Shown here piece by piece: positions 7,713 through 16,455 of a stretch of 64,000 nucleotides of DNA (position 1 is its first letter; each line of letters starts with the position of its first letter). The stretch is taken from the NCBI GenBank assembly GCA_963803755.1, contig CAWDNP010000012.1:62001-126000 (forward strand). The letters are read 5' to 3'. The translations under genes and the position numbers were made by a program. Origin of the DNA: CAVUPF01 sp963803755 (GTDB lineage: Bacteria > Actinomycetota > Thermoleophilia > Solirubrobacterales > 70-9). The notes below the pieces were generated by a model. That model was not told where the DNA came from, did no database searches, and saw nothing but the letters and a program-made list of their open reading frames with translations.

Positions 7713-7984
7713 GCCCGCGCGGCTCTTCGCTGCCCCTCCCGCGCGTAGGAGCCGAGGTCGATCAGGAACGCCAGGATGACGATGAACCACTCGAAGCCCT
7801 TGACGCCGTTGGAGACACTCCACATCGCCGCGTAGGCCAGCGTCGTCCAAGGCAGAAGGAAGAAGCCCAGGAAGGGCACGAACCAGCTCTCGAAAGCGCG
7901 GCTGAGTAGGTTGGTGAAGAGCCACAGCGCGATCAGCGCCAGCCGTGGCGAGATGAAGGCGAAGAGGACGACGAGGCAGCCCAT
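7709..7984 (-). CDS. Small integral membrane protein
   Basis: 91 residues from ATG 7984 (ATG 7993 is also possible). Three hydrophobic segments are visible: about 1-22, 33-55 and 65-80, with a short basic C-terminus (REGQRRAARA). WLFTNLLSRAF, FLGFFLLPWTTLAY and FLIDLGSYA are the kind of blocks seen in a small actinobacterial membrane protein family of unknown function. No partner gene is evident. Confidence 0.7.
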   Translation of the reverse strand: MGCLVVLFAFISPRLALIALWLFTNLLSRAFESWFVPFLGFFLLPWTTLAYAAMWSVSNGVKGFEWFIVILAFLIDLGSYAREGQRRAARA

Positions 7985-7994
7985 GGTCTCCACG

Positions 7995-8452
7995 TTACCC
8001 AGGTGGGCGGTCTCTGAGATCTGTGCCGTGGCGCTCGGCGCTAGGCTCGCCAGTGCATGAAGGAGCCAGTCCCAGGCGCCGTAGTCCCTCGCGTGACGAG
8101 CTCCGTCCGCGCCGTTGCCCTTGCGCTGCTCGTTGACGTTCGATTCCCGAAAGAGCGCTTCCTCCTACTCTCCGTCGCTGTCCCATCCCGCTCTTGCATT
8201 CGCCGTCTTGCGCTTGCGCGGGCAATCTCGTTCTGCGGGAGTACGTCCGCGGTCGCGCCGGTTTTCGCCCCGACTCTGGCGGCGCTCGTTGCGGGTGGGA
8301 CGGGCGAGGGCGTGACCGGCCATCCGCGGCCGTGTCCTGGTGGCGCTTGAGGCGGTCGCGCAGGCCGGCTTGCGCTCTCGGTGCCCTCGTAATGCTCGAG
8401 TCGAGGGGGCTGCGGCGGTAACGTCCCTGGCGTGAACAGGCTCGGGAAGCTA
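7995..8452. other. Intergenic stretch without a recognisable gene
   Basis: Open frames exist on both strands, but none shows a domain, a credible ribosome site or normal amino-acid composition; the longest plus-strand frame (8057-8350) is Arg/Ser/Ala-rich and typical of GC-rich shadow coding. I see no tRNA or strong terminator here. It may hold the msrA promoter. Confidence 0.5.
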
Positions 8453-9109
8453 ATGACGATGCTGAACCCGGAGAAGACGCGGATGCCCTCGGTGGAGGAA
8501 GCGCTGCCGGGGCGAAGCGAGCCGGCCTTCGAGGTGTCCGGGCGACACGCGGTGCTCGGCACCCCGCTGAAGCCTCCCTTCCCCGGGGGTGTCGAGAGCG
8601 CCTACTTTGCGCTCGGCTGCTTCTGGGGGGCCGAGCGGCTCTTCTGGGAACTGGATGGCGTCTACACGACGGCGGTCGGCTATATGAACGGGACCACGCC
8701 CAACCCGACCTACGAGGAGGTCTGCAGCGGGCGCACCGGGCACGCCGAGGCGGTGATGGTTGCCTTCGAACCGGCGAAGATCGCCTACGCCGACCTGCTC
8801 AAGGTCTTCTTCGAGGAGCACGATCCGACCCAGGGGATGCGCCAGGGAAACGACGTCGGCACCCAGTACCGCTCCGGCGTCTACTTCGCAAACGATGCCC
8901 AGAAAGCGACGGCGGAGACGGCGCTGCGGGCCTACGACGAGGCGCTGCGCGCCGCCGGCCATGAGCCGATCACCACCGAGGTCGAGGCCGCCGGCCCCTT
9001 CTACTACGCTGAGGACTACCACCAGCAGTACCTGTACAAGGTGCCGAATGGCTATTGCGGCCTGGCCGGCACGGGGGTGTCCTGTCGCATCCCCGCGGCG
9101 GCCTCCTAG
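8453..9109 (+). CDS. msrA: Peptide-methionine (S)-S-oxide reductase MsrA
   Basis: 218 residues from ATG 8453 (GTG 8432 would add 7). MsrA repairs methionine-S-sulfoxide in proteins using the active-site Cys of GCFWGAERLFW. Other family blocks are TAVGYMNGTTPNPTYEEVCSG, EEHDPTQGMRQGNDVGTQYRS, and EDYHQQYLYKVPNGYCGLAG, which carries the second Cys. The long N-terminal part (SVEEALPGRSEPAFEV) matches the enterobacterial-type long MsrA rather than the short form. It stands alone, with its own promoter region in the gap upstream. Confidence 0.95.
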   Translation: MTMLNPEKTRMPSVEEALPGRSEPAFEVSGRHAVLGTPLKPPFPGGVESAYFALGCFWGAERLFWELDGVYTTAVGYMNGTTPNPTYEEVCSGRTGHAEAVMVAFEPAKIAYADLLKVFFEEHDPTQGMRQGNDVGTQYRSGVYFANDAQKATAETALRAYDEALRAAGHEPITTEVEAAGPFYYAEDYHQQYLYKVPNGYCGLAGTGVSCRIPAAAS

Positions 9110-9145
9110 CTCGTGCGCCTGCGCGCCGACTAGCATCCCGCGCCG

Positions 9146-11325
9146 GTGAGCCCCTCCCTCGGTTCCTATATCGGCGGCTGCTGCGCCGTCATCGGTATCT
9201 TCTCCGCGCTCGGGCTGGGCGGCTATTGGCTGCGGCGCTGGATCGTGCCCGAGTTCTCCGGCGCGCTCGCTCGTCTCGCCGACATCACGATCACCATCGC
9301 GCTGCTGATCCTCTCGTTGGAGCTACTCGGCACCTTGAGCATCCTGCGGCTCGGCTGGATCGTCGTGACCTGCACCGCGGTGGGCCTGCTGGCCGCCCTG
9401 CTCGGCTGGCGCAGGGCGCCTCGCGAGGCCATCGCGATCGCGGCCCCGAAAGTGCAAAAAGCCGCCCTGTGGATCGCGATAGGCGTCGCCACCGTCACCG
9501 TTGCCGAGTGGACCGTCCCGGCGCTGCTCAGCCTCGAACAGGGGATGTTCGGGGGGATACCACGTGGTACCACATGCCCTTCGCGGCGCGGATGGCCCAG
9601 GAACACTCAACGGTCCATCTGGTCTACACCGACCCCCTGCGCCTCGCCGCCTGGTTTTACCCGCAGAGCTCGGAACTGATCAACGCGGCTGGGATCCTGT
9701 TGATGCACAACGACTGGCTCTCGCCGCTGATCAACCTCGGCTGGCTGACGGTCGCTCTGCTCGCCGCCTGGTGTGTCGGTCGCCCCTACAAGGTCGGCCC
9801 CGCGACGCTGGTCGCCTCGGCTCTGGTCCTCGCCTCCGGGGTGCTGATCGAGCTGCAGCCCGGCGAGGGCCGCAACGACATCATGGGCCTCGCATTCTTG
9901 ATCGCCTTCGCCGCCTTCATGATCAATGGCCACCAGCGCCGTGCTCCGGCGACCGGGGCGGCGGTTCAGGACGCGCCCGAGCGCGACGCGCCGCTGCTCG
10001 ACAAGGGTCCGCTGGTGCTCGCCGGAATCGCCGCGGGGCTGGCGGCGTCAGTGAAGCTCACCTTCCTGATCCCGGTTGCGGCGATCGCTGTTGGCGTGGT
10101 CCTCTTCAGCGGCAAGGGGCGTCGGCTCACGACCGCGTGGGTTCTGGGGCTGTCGATGTTCGTGGTCGGCGGCTACTGGTACGTGCGGTCGGCGCTGAAG
10201 AGCGGCGGCAACCCAATCCCGCAGATCGGTTGGGGGCCGCTGAGCCTTCCTCGTCCCGATCAGATGCCGCTCGATCCGCGACCGCGCTTTGCGGTGTCGC
10301 ACTACCTCTTTGACCTGACCGTCTATCGCAAGTGGTTCATCCCCCAGCTCGACAACGCGTTCGGCCCGCTCTTCCCGCTGATCCTGATCGCCGCCTTCGC
10401 CGCGGTCATCTACGTCGCTCTGCGCTCGCGCAACGTGATCCTGCGCGTGCTCGCAGTCGCAGCCCTGCTGACCGCGATTGTCTACGTCTTCACGCCGCTA
10501 ACCGCCGCCGGTACGGAGGGCTCGCCGACCGGGTTCTTCACCAACACTCGCTACCTGACGCCGGGGCTGATCCTCGCGCTGGCCATGCTGCCGCTCGCCC
10601 GGCCGCTGCGTGCCCCCGACAAGCGCGCCTGGCAGACGCTGCTTGCCCTCACTGTCGTCTTCGCGGTCACGGTCCTGGCCTCACCTCACGTTCACCTGGC
10701 CTACATCGTCGGCACGGTCTTCCTGGTCCTTGCGCTGGTCTGGGTGCCGGCCGGTCTGGGGCTGCTGCGCGAGAACAGGCGGGTGGGCCGCGCCGCAGTG
10801 GCCGCAGTGGCCGCGGCGGTCGTGCTGTTGGCTGTGCTCCTCGGTCGAGGAGAGGAGGTTCAGTATTACGATCACCACTACACGGATCCGAGCCTCTTCC
10901 TCGGGGGAGGCGGTCCCAAGCGGGCCTATACGTTTGCCCGCCGCCAGCACGACAAACGGATCGGCATCGCCGGATCGGGGGAGATCTTCTTCGGTCAGTA
11001 TGGCTACTACGGCGCCGACCTCTCCAACTACGTGCAGTACATCGGAGTGCCGGGGCCCTATGGCGCCTACCGCCTCGCCACCAGCTGCCCCCAGTTCCGC
11101 GGTCGAGTCAACGCCGGCCACTACGATTACCTGATCGTCAGCAAATACACCGAGGACTCCCGCACCTCGCCCTATTGGTACCCGATCTACGCCTGGCTGA
11201 AAACCGACCCGGCGCTGAAGCAGATCATCGCCGAGCCCCATGTCACCCCCGAACCCGACTACGTCTTCAAGGTCAACGGCAAGCTCGATCCCGCCGGTTG
11301 CGCCAAACTTGGTACCAAGTCCTGA
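9146..11325 (+). CDS. Polytopic membrane protein, GT-C glycosyltransferase-like; frame broken once
   Basis: Two frames join into one protein of about 726 residues: the first covers 9146 to about 9550, the second about 9551-11325. The break is in a run of six G (9551-9556); a seventh G would give MFGG-DTTWYHMPFAARM without interruption. The protein has about 10-12 hydrophobic segments and a C-terminal extracellular-looking domain of about 150 residues. An Asp-rich first loop (DTTWYHMPFAARMAQEHS) between the early membrane segments is the arrangement of GT-C enzymes, which use lipid-linked sugar donors. The assignment is by architecture; neither donor nor acceptor can be named. Confidence 0.6.
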
Positions 11326-11402
11326 GGCGAGGGTTTCTCGCTGGGCGACGCTTCTCCAACCGGGCGACGAAATTGGCGATTCCCGGGCAGAGAGGAGTCA
11401 CG

Positions 11403-12383
11403 ATGAACCGAAGGACGTTGAGCAGCAAAGAGCTCAAGGTGTCCGCCGAGGGTCTCGGCTGCATGGGGATGTCGGAGTTCTACGGCTCCTCCGATGAGGG
11501 CGAGGCGAAGGAGGTCATCCAGCGGGCCATCGATCTGGGCGTCGATTTCCTCGACACCGCCGACATGTACGGGCCCTTCACCAACGAGAAGCTCGTGGGC
11601 GAGGCGATCGCCCCCCGCCGCGACGAGGTCGTGCTGGCGACCAAGTTCGGCAATGTGCGCGGGCCAAACGGCGAGCGCCTCGGCGTGCGCGGCGACCCCG
11701 AGTACGTGCGCGAGTGCTGCGAGGCTTCGCTGCGGCGCCTCGGGGTCGAGCGGATCGACCTCTACTACCAGCACCGCGTCGACCCTGACGTCCCGATCGA
11801 GGAGACGGTCGGGGCGATGGCCGAGCTGGTCGGGCAGGGCAAGGTGGGCCACCTCGGGCTCTCCGAGGCGGCGCCGGAGACGATCCGTCGTGCCCACGCC
11901 GTTCACCCGATCACCGCGCTGCAGACCGAGTACTCGCTGTGGAGCCGCGACCCCGAGGACGAGATCTTGCCGACCGTGCGTGAGCTGGGCATCGGCTTCG
12001 TCGCCTACAGCCCACTCGGCCGGGGCTTCCTCACCGGCCGGTTTCGCTCGCTTGACGACCTCGCCGAGGACGACTTCCGCCGCTACAGCCCCCGCTTCCA
12101 GCAGGGGAACTTCGAACGCAACCTCGAGCTCGTGACCCGGGTAGGGGAAATCGCGGATGAGAAGGGAGTGACGCCGGGCCAGCTCGCCCTGGCCTGGGTG
12201 ATGGCCCAGGGCGAGGACATCGTTCCGATCCCTGGAACGAAGCGTCGTCGCTACCTCGAGGAGAACGTTGCCGCGGCTGAGATCGAGCTCAATGAGGACG
12301 AGTTGTGCAGGATCGCGGAGGCGGCGCCCCAAGGGGCCGCCTCCGGCGATCGCTACGCGGACATGTCGCCGGTCAACCGCTGA
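11403..12383 (+). CDS. Aldo/keto reductase
   Basis: 326 residues; ATG 11403 is supported by GAGGAG (11392-11397) 5 nt upstream. Classical AKR landmarks are GLGCMGMSEFYG near the N-terminus, DLGVDFLDTADMYGP with the catalytic Asp/Tyr, KFGNVRG with the catalytic Lys, IDLYYQHRVDPDVPIEET, and the NADPH-binding VPIPGTKRRRYLEENVAA. It is most like the AKR13/YajO-type group that acts on aldehydes. It may be co-transcribed with the membrane protein upstream (77 bp gap). Physiological substrate unknown. Confidence 0.93.
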   Translation: MNRRTLSSKELKVSAEGLGCMGMSEFYGSSDEGEAKEVIQRAIDLGVDFLDTADMYGPFTNEKLVGEAIAPRRDEVVLATKFGNVRGPNGERLGVRGDPEYVRECCEASLRRLGVERIDLYYQHRVDPDVPIEETVGAMAELVGQGKVGHLGLSEAAPETIRRAHAVHPITALQTEYSLWSRDPEDEILPTVRELGIGFVAYSPLGRGFLTGRFRSLDDLAEDDFRRYSPRFQQGNFERNLELVTRVGEIADEKGVTPGQLALAWVMAQGEDIVPIPGTKRRRYLEENVAAAEIELNEDELCRIAEAAPQGAASGDRYADMSPVNR

Positions 12384-12399
12384 TCGCCTCGGGCTGCGC

Positions 12400-14046
12400 T
12401 CACTGCGCGATCGTGACCAGCGTCCCAATCGGCGTGTAGGGCCAGACCTTGCTGGCCTCTTCGAGCGGCATCTCGACGCAGCCGAGGCTCTGCGGGGTGC
12501 CGAAGGAGGCGCGGTCGAAGGCGTGCAGGGCGTCGCCGCCGTTGAAGTAGCTGACCCATTTGATCCCGGGATCTTCGTAATGGGAGCCGTCAGGATTGGT
12601 CCCGCTCATCGTCGTTTCTTCGAGGTGCTCGAAGACGGGGTAGGTGCCGAGGGCGGTTTCGGCGCCGGGGATGCCGGTGTTGGCCGCGGTCGTGAGGACC
12701 TTGTGGCCGTTGTGCCAGAGTGTCACCGTCTCGGGGAGCGTCTCGCTCACGTAGACGTAGCTGTAGCCCGATTCCGACTTGCGCTTGCCGGCGATCGCGG
12801 CCCGTAGCAGCGCCGCCCAGACCTTCGAGCCGGCTTCCCCGTCCGTTTCCATTTCGTGGTCGTTCTCGAAGGCCATTACGGCGCCGCGGGTGATCGCGTT
12901 CGGCTTCCCCGCATACCAGTTCGCGCGCAGACCGGCGGGAGTGTTGGGGTAGCGCCAAGAGAAGCTGCCAGCCGGCGGTTCGACCGCCGCCCGCACCTCG
13001 CTGGATGGTGTGCGGGGCACCGGGGCGCCGGCCGGCTTCCATTCGAGCGGCAGGTAGCCCGCCTGGGCGAGGAGCTGCTGGAGGCGCAGCGTCGAGCCCG
13101 GCGGGATCGTCCAGCCGATTTCGCGGCCGGCTTGGAGGGTGCCGCCCGGCTGGATGATGTCGAGCTGGCGGGGAAGCTCGGCGTGCAGAGTGGTGTCGAG
13201 GCCCGCGCCATAGCCACTGGGCGTGAAGATGAGCGTATGGCTATCGGTCTGCCGCCATGTTCCCGACGCGCCGGAGGAAAGGGTGGGTAGAGCGGAGCCG
13301 AGGACGTTTGCGACCGGCTTTGAGAAGGTGAGGCGCAGGGGCGTCGCCGGGGAGACGGCGACGCCGGGCGGCGGGCTGGCGGCGACGCTAGGCAGGCTGC
13401 CGGCCGGGAACCAGGTGACTGGCTCGGGCGGGCTCAATCGCTCCCACGAGCGGGCGGCGCTGGCGACCAGTACCGTACCGGCAGCCTCGCGGGCCCCAAG
13501 GCTGACGGAGCTGCGGGGCTGGGCGAAGATCTCGCGGCGCAGATGCCCCGAGACGCCGTAGGCGACCTCGCGGACGGGCTGGTTGAAGGAGACGCGCGGC
13601 GCGGCCGAACTGACCGTCAGCCAGTGGCTCCGCACTTGCGCCGCCGGCGCCTTGAGCGTCAGCTGCTCGTGGTCTTCGCTGCCAGCCAGCCAGCCGATCC
13701 AGCCGGGGCGACGCAGGACAAGGTCGACGGACACCCGCTCGCCGGGCGTGATCTGTGTCTTCGGCACCAGTCTGTCGTCGCGAACGCTCACCGGGATCGG
13801 CCGTCCACCGGGGCCGAAGGCCTGCGCCTTCTCGACGGTCCCACCGAACGCCTGCACTTCGTAGCGCGCGAGCGCGACCGGATCGGTGCTCAGCGTGGCG
13901 CCGGACATCGCGAAGGCGGCGATCACGAAGGCGGCGGCAGCGATCACGACCGCGCCGGCCAGGCTAAGGAGCGAGCGACGGCGAAACTCCGAGCCGCGTT
14001 CCTTCGACGAGCCGTGCTGAGGACTTTGCTCCTCGGTCACCGTCAC
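12400..14046 (-). CDS. Membrane-anchored L,D-transpeptidase with Ig-like and peptidoglycan-binding modules
   Basis: 548 residues. A basic N-terminus precedes a transmembrane segment (about 25-47), then Ig-like/Big domains (about 55-290), a peptidoglycan-binding-1-like segment (RGAVMAFENDHEMETDGEAG), and a C-terminal YkuD domain (about 415-548). These enzymes form 3-3 cross-links in peptidoglycan outside the cell. The active-site block reads HAFDRASFGTPQSLGCVEMP: the catalytic Cys is there, but the usual SHGC is SLGC, so the motif His is Leu. The ending WPYTPIGTLVTIAQ is normal. It is a single gene, convergent with the aldo/keto reductase gene. Confidence 0.88.
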   Translation of the reverse strand: MTVTEEQSPQHGSSKERGSEFRRRSLLSLAGAVVIAAAAFVIAAFAMSGATLSTDPVALARYEVQAFGGTVEKAQAFGPGGRPIPVSVRDDRLVPKTQITPGERVSVDLVLRRPGWIGWLAGSEDHEQLTLKAPAAQVRSHWLTVSSAAPRVSFNQPVREVAYGVSGHLRREIFAQPRSSVSLGAREAAGTVLVASAARSWERLSPPEPVTWFPAGSLPSVAASPPPGVAVSPATPLRLTFSKPVANVLGSALPTLSSGASGTWRQTDSHTLIFTPSGYGAGLDTTLHAELPRQLDIIQPGGTLQAGREIGWTIPPGSTLRLQQLLAQAGYLPLEWKPAGAPVPRTPSSEVRAAVEPPAGSFSWRYPNTPAGLRANWYAGKPNAITRGAVMAFENDHEMETDGEAGSKVWAALLRAAIAGKRKSESGYSYVYVSETLPETVTLWHNGHKVLTTAANTGIPGAETALGTYPVFEHLEETTMSGTNPDGSHYEDPGIKWVSYFNGGDALHAFDRASFGTPQSLGCVEMPLEEASKVWPYTPIGTLVTIAQ

Positions 14047-14107
14047 CGTTTAGAGGATAGGGAGATAAGCGGGTGCGCAGGGCGTGTTTGTTGCAAGCTG
14101 GACTTCT

Positions 14108-14147
14108 GCTCCCGTAGCTCAGTGGATAGAGCGACGGCCTTCTAAGC
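14108..14147 (+). pseudogene. 5' half of a split tRNA-Arg(TCT) gene
   Basis: Acceptor 5' strand GCTCCCG, D-arm GCTC...GAGC, anticodon 5' stem ACGGC and loop CTTCTAA (anticodon TCT at 14141-14143) are intact; after GC at 14146-14147 the sequence no longer forms a tRNA. The missing half is found at 19519-19558: the anticodon stem ACGGC pairs with GCCGT, and GCTCCCG pairs with CGGGGGC (one G-T pair). Confidence 0.85.
14137..14147 (+). repeat. Left 11-bp direct repeat GCCTTCTAAGC (att-like)
   Basis: Identical to 19517-19527. Both copies lie on the anticodon loop of the broken tRNA-Arg and bound the inserted segment, as attL/attR core sites of an element integrated in an anticodon loop would. The same core also occurs, reversed, in the intact tRNA-Arg inside the segment. 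Confidence 0.7.
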
Positions 14148-14262
14148 GTCGCCCCAAGTCTGATTTTTCGGCTCTACAGAGCCGAATGAGTCCCTTAGCA
14201 CCGGAAGAAATGATGGCAGTCAAGGATCAAAACAACCTCGGAGCGTTACCACTCCGTACAGG

Positions 14263-15096
14263 TCAGGTCCTACCTACCCCGGGCAGGCCCACGAACTGGG
14301 CACTGCGCTCCCAAAGGCCCTCGGCGAGCGTCTCGTCCTGGGCCTGGGCGTTGGGAGCCAGCACCTTCTCGTCCTGTACGTACGCGCCGGTGAGTGCGGC
14401 AGTCTCGTCGGACAGCGCGAGCCAAACCAGTGGGCGGGCGCCACGCTGTGGCGAGCGAAAGAACGGCGCGCCGAGCGTGGTGAGGACCTTCCAGATCCCG
14501 TTTTCGCCCTTGCCGAAGCCGGTGCGCACCACACCGGGGTGAAAGCAGTTGGCCTGTAGCTCGGGTGCACGCCTGGCCAGCTCGCGCGTGAAGAGGATGT
14601 TGCAGAGCTTGGAGGTGCCGTAGACACCCATCGCCGAGTAGGAGTGCTCAGACTGTAGGTCTTCGAGATCCAGGAGCCCCGACTGGTGCGCATCGGATGC
14701 GGTGGTGATCACGCGGCCACCGTCCAAACGATCACGCAGCAGATTGGTGAGCAGAAACGGCGCGAGATGGTTCAGCGCGAAGGTTCGCTCGAAGCCCTCG
14801 GAGGTCTCCCCGCGCGAGGCGAACAGCGCCCCGGCGTTATTGGCCAACACGTCGATGTGCTCGTAGCGGCCGCGAACCTCTTCGGCGAGCGCTCGGACGT
14901 CGGCCATTAGCGTCAAGTCGGCGACGTGCTCATGGACGGGCGCGCCTCCGACGGCCTCTGTTGCCTCCCGTGCGACCGCCTTGACACGCGCCGGATCGCG
15001 ACCCACTAGTGCGACCTCGACTCCCCGCCCGGCGATCTCGATCGCAGCCGCACGTCCGATCCCGCGAGTGGCTCCCGTCAGCAGGACAAGTGTCAC
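14263..15096 (-). CDS. SDR-family oxidoreductase (retinol dehydrogenase-like)
   Basis: 277 residues from GTG 15094-15096; the frame continues upstream to 15240, but that part lacks SDR features. The cofactor loop is LLTGATRGIGRAAA, followed by NNAGALFASRGET, the catalytic YGTSKLCN and NCFHPGVVRTGFG. This layout matches the RDH/WWOX-like SDR group that acts on lipophilic carbonyls or alcohols. It is the first gene inside the island splitting tRNA-Arg, with its 3' end facing the left junction. Confidence 0.85.
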   Translation of the reverse strand: MTLVLLTGATRGIGRAAAIEIAGRGVEVALVGRDPARVKAVAREATEAVGGAPVHEHVADLTLMADVRALAEEVRGRYEHIDVLANNAGALFASRGETSEGFERTFALNHLAPFLLTNLLRDRLDGGRVITTASDAHQSGLLDLEDLQSEHSYSAMGVYGTSKLCNILFTRELARRAPELQANCFHPGVVRTGFGKGENGIWKVLTTLGAPFFRSPQRGARPLVWLALSDETAALTGAYVQDEKVLAPNAQAQDETLAEGLWERSAQFVGLPGVGRT

Positions 15097-15633
15097 GTTG
15101 GGGAATCTACTTGCACCTACACGTGCCTCTAAGGCCCGTGGACGCCGCTCGATCAAACGCCGCGATCCAACCCTCTTCGTGTTTTGCGACTTGCTGGATG
15201 CTTCGATACCGCAAGCCTCCAAGGAGGCCCGGATGAGCAACGTGGTCAGGAGCTACATATAGGTCTTGTGGAATGAAGGACGAATGCAACCTGCGGAGAG
15301 CCAATGGCGCGTGGATTCGAGGAGAGAATGCGATGGCCTTGCGATTGGCGCCGAGCTCGGCCCGCTGGGCGCCTATCTCTCCTACAACGGCGCCCCCGCG
15401 AAGCGGTCAGCGACTGCCCGATCTGCGAGACGCCGCTTGCCTTCTCCAAGGCGGTGCCGAATGGCACCGCGACGAAGACGTCAGGCACCACCGCCACCCG
15501 TCCGGAAGCGAGCTGGGCGCCTACGGCGGTCGTTTATCCGCGCTGCCTCACGAACGGCTTGAACGACCTCCTCGTCCCGCCCCTCCTGCCAAACCGGGAG
15601 TGTCGAGCTGCACTCTCATGCGCCACCTCATTG
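15097..15633. other. Unassigned stretch in the tRNA-Arg island
   Basis: No frame has a convincing domain. One frame contains SDCPICETPLAFSKA, a possible Cys-x2-Cys fragment, but it has no second Cys pair. The part around 15170-15300 is less GC-rich than the surroundings. It may be decayed coding sequence or the promoter region of the SDR gene. Confidence 0.4.
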
Positions 15634-16119
15634 TCAGCTCGCCGGGACGTTGTCGGCCGCGTTGCGCAGCGCTTCGATGTCGATCTTGCCCATCCCGAGC
15701 ATGGCTTTCATCGCTCGATTGGCTCGTTCGGGATCCGGACCGGTGAACAGCTCCTCCATCCCGGTCGGAACGACCTGCCAGGAGAGGCCGTAGCGGTCCT
15801 TCAGCCAACCGCACTGCCCTTCCTTCCCACCCTCGGACAGCCGCTCCCAGTAGTAGTCGACCTCGTCCTGGGTCTCGCAGTCGATCTGAAAGGAAACGGC
15901 CTCGTCGAAAGTGAACTGGGGGCCTCCGTTGATGCCGACGAATCGCTGACCGTCCAGCTCGAACTCCACGATCATCACCGTGCCGGCTGCTCGCGGCCCA
16001 GCCTCGGTGTAGTGGGCGACGTTGAGAACGCGCGAGTTCTTAAAGACGGAGATGTAGAAGCCCGCGGCCTCCTCGGCCTCGGTGTCGAACCACAGGTTCG
16101 GGACGATCTTCTGTTGCAT
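15634..16119 (-). CDS. VOC-family protein, PhnB / 3-demethylubiquinone-methyltransferase-like
   Basis: 161 residues with an excellent ribosome site (AGGAGG, spacing 7) before ATG 16119. The start QKIVPNLWFDTEAEEAAGFYISVFKNS is the classical PhnB/glyoxalase-like opening; GPRAAGTVMIVEFELDGQ and the later GWLKDRYGLSWQVVP complete the vicinal-oxygen-chelate fold. The final part ANRAMKAMLGMGKIDIEALRNAA is the usual C-terminal helix of this subfamily. No enzymatic activity is established for most members. Confidence 0.9.
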   Translation of the reverse strand: MQQKIVPNLWFDTEAEEAAGFYISVFKNSRVLNVAHYTEAGPRAAGTVMIVEFELDGQRFVGINGGPQFTFDEAVSFQIDCETQDEVDYYWERLSEGGKEGQCGWLKDRYGLSWQVVPTGMEELFTGPDPERANRAMKAMLGMGKIDIEALRNAADNVPAS

Positions 16120-16455
16120 GGCGCTGCCTCCTTTTCTATTGCGGGACGGTGCCCCGGATAGATACTGATCCTTAGACCGTCGGCCACCGGGAACTCATCG
16201 CAATCTTGTAGGCCTGTGGCATCGTCGTCGAGGGGTAGTAGCCGACCTCCTGAGATCGGCCCGGCCTCTATGAGATTCCTTCCCGCTCACCCTGTTTGCA
16301 TCATCCCCCGCTCGGTGATCGGTCGGGCTCGGCGGCTGAAGCGTCGATAGGGCAACTGGCAAGCGGCAGAGGGTGGCGGTGGAGGCGGTGTGGCGACGGG
16401 CAGCCCCTCGCGCGGGCTGGACCCTCGGCGCCGCGAGGGAGGCCCGGCCCTCCGT
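16120..16455. other. Intergenic stretch between VOC and P450 genes
   Basis: No credible gene. It holds the ribosome site of the VOC gene (16127-16132, reverse strand) and GC-rich low-complexity sequence (GGTGGCGGTGGAGGCGGTG near 16373). No terminator with a T-tract is visible. Confidence 0.4.

Noticed and set aside
8041..8562. Reverse-strand gene of 173 residues upstream of msrA
   Set aside because: Arg/Ser/Pro-rich composition and overlap with msrA; no domain.
10332..12383. A long protein containing the aldo/keto reductase as C-terminal domain
   Set aside because: The upstream part is an out-of-frame reading of the membrane protein; the reductase has its own ribosome site and ATG at 11403.
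14108..14400. Group I intron inside the tRNA-Arg gene
   Set aside because: Interruption in the anticodon loop would fit, but there are no P/Q/R/S core elements, and the second half lies 5.4 kb away beyond protein genes.
15273..15746. Plus-strand gene of 157 residues in the tRNA-Arg island
   Set aside because: No domain, irregular composition and overlap with the VOC gene.
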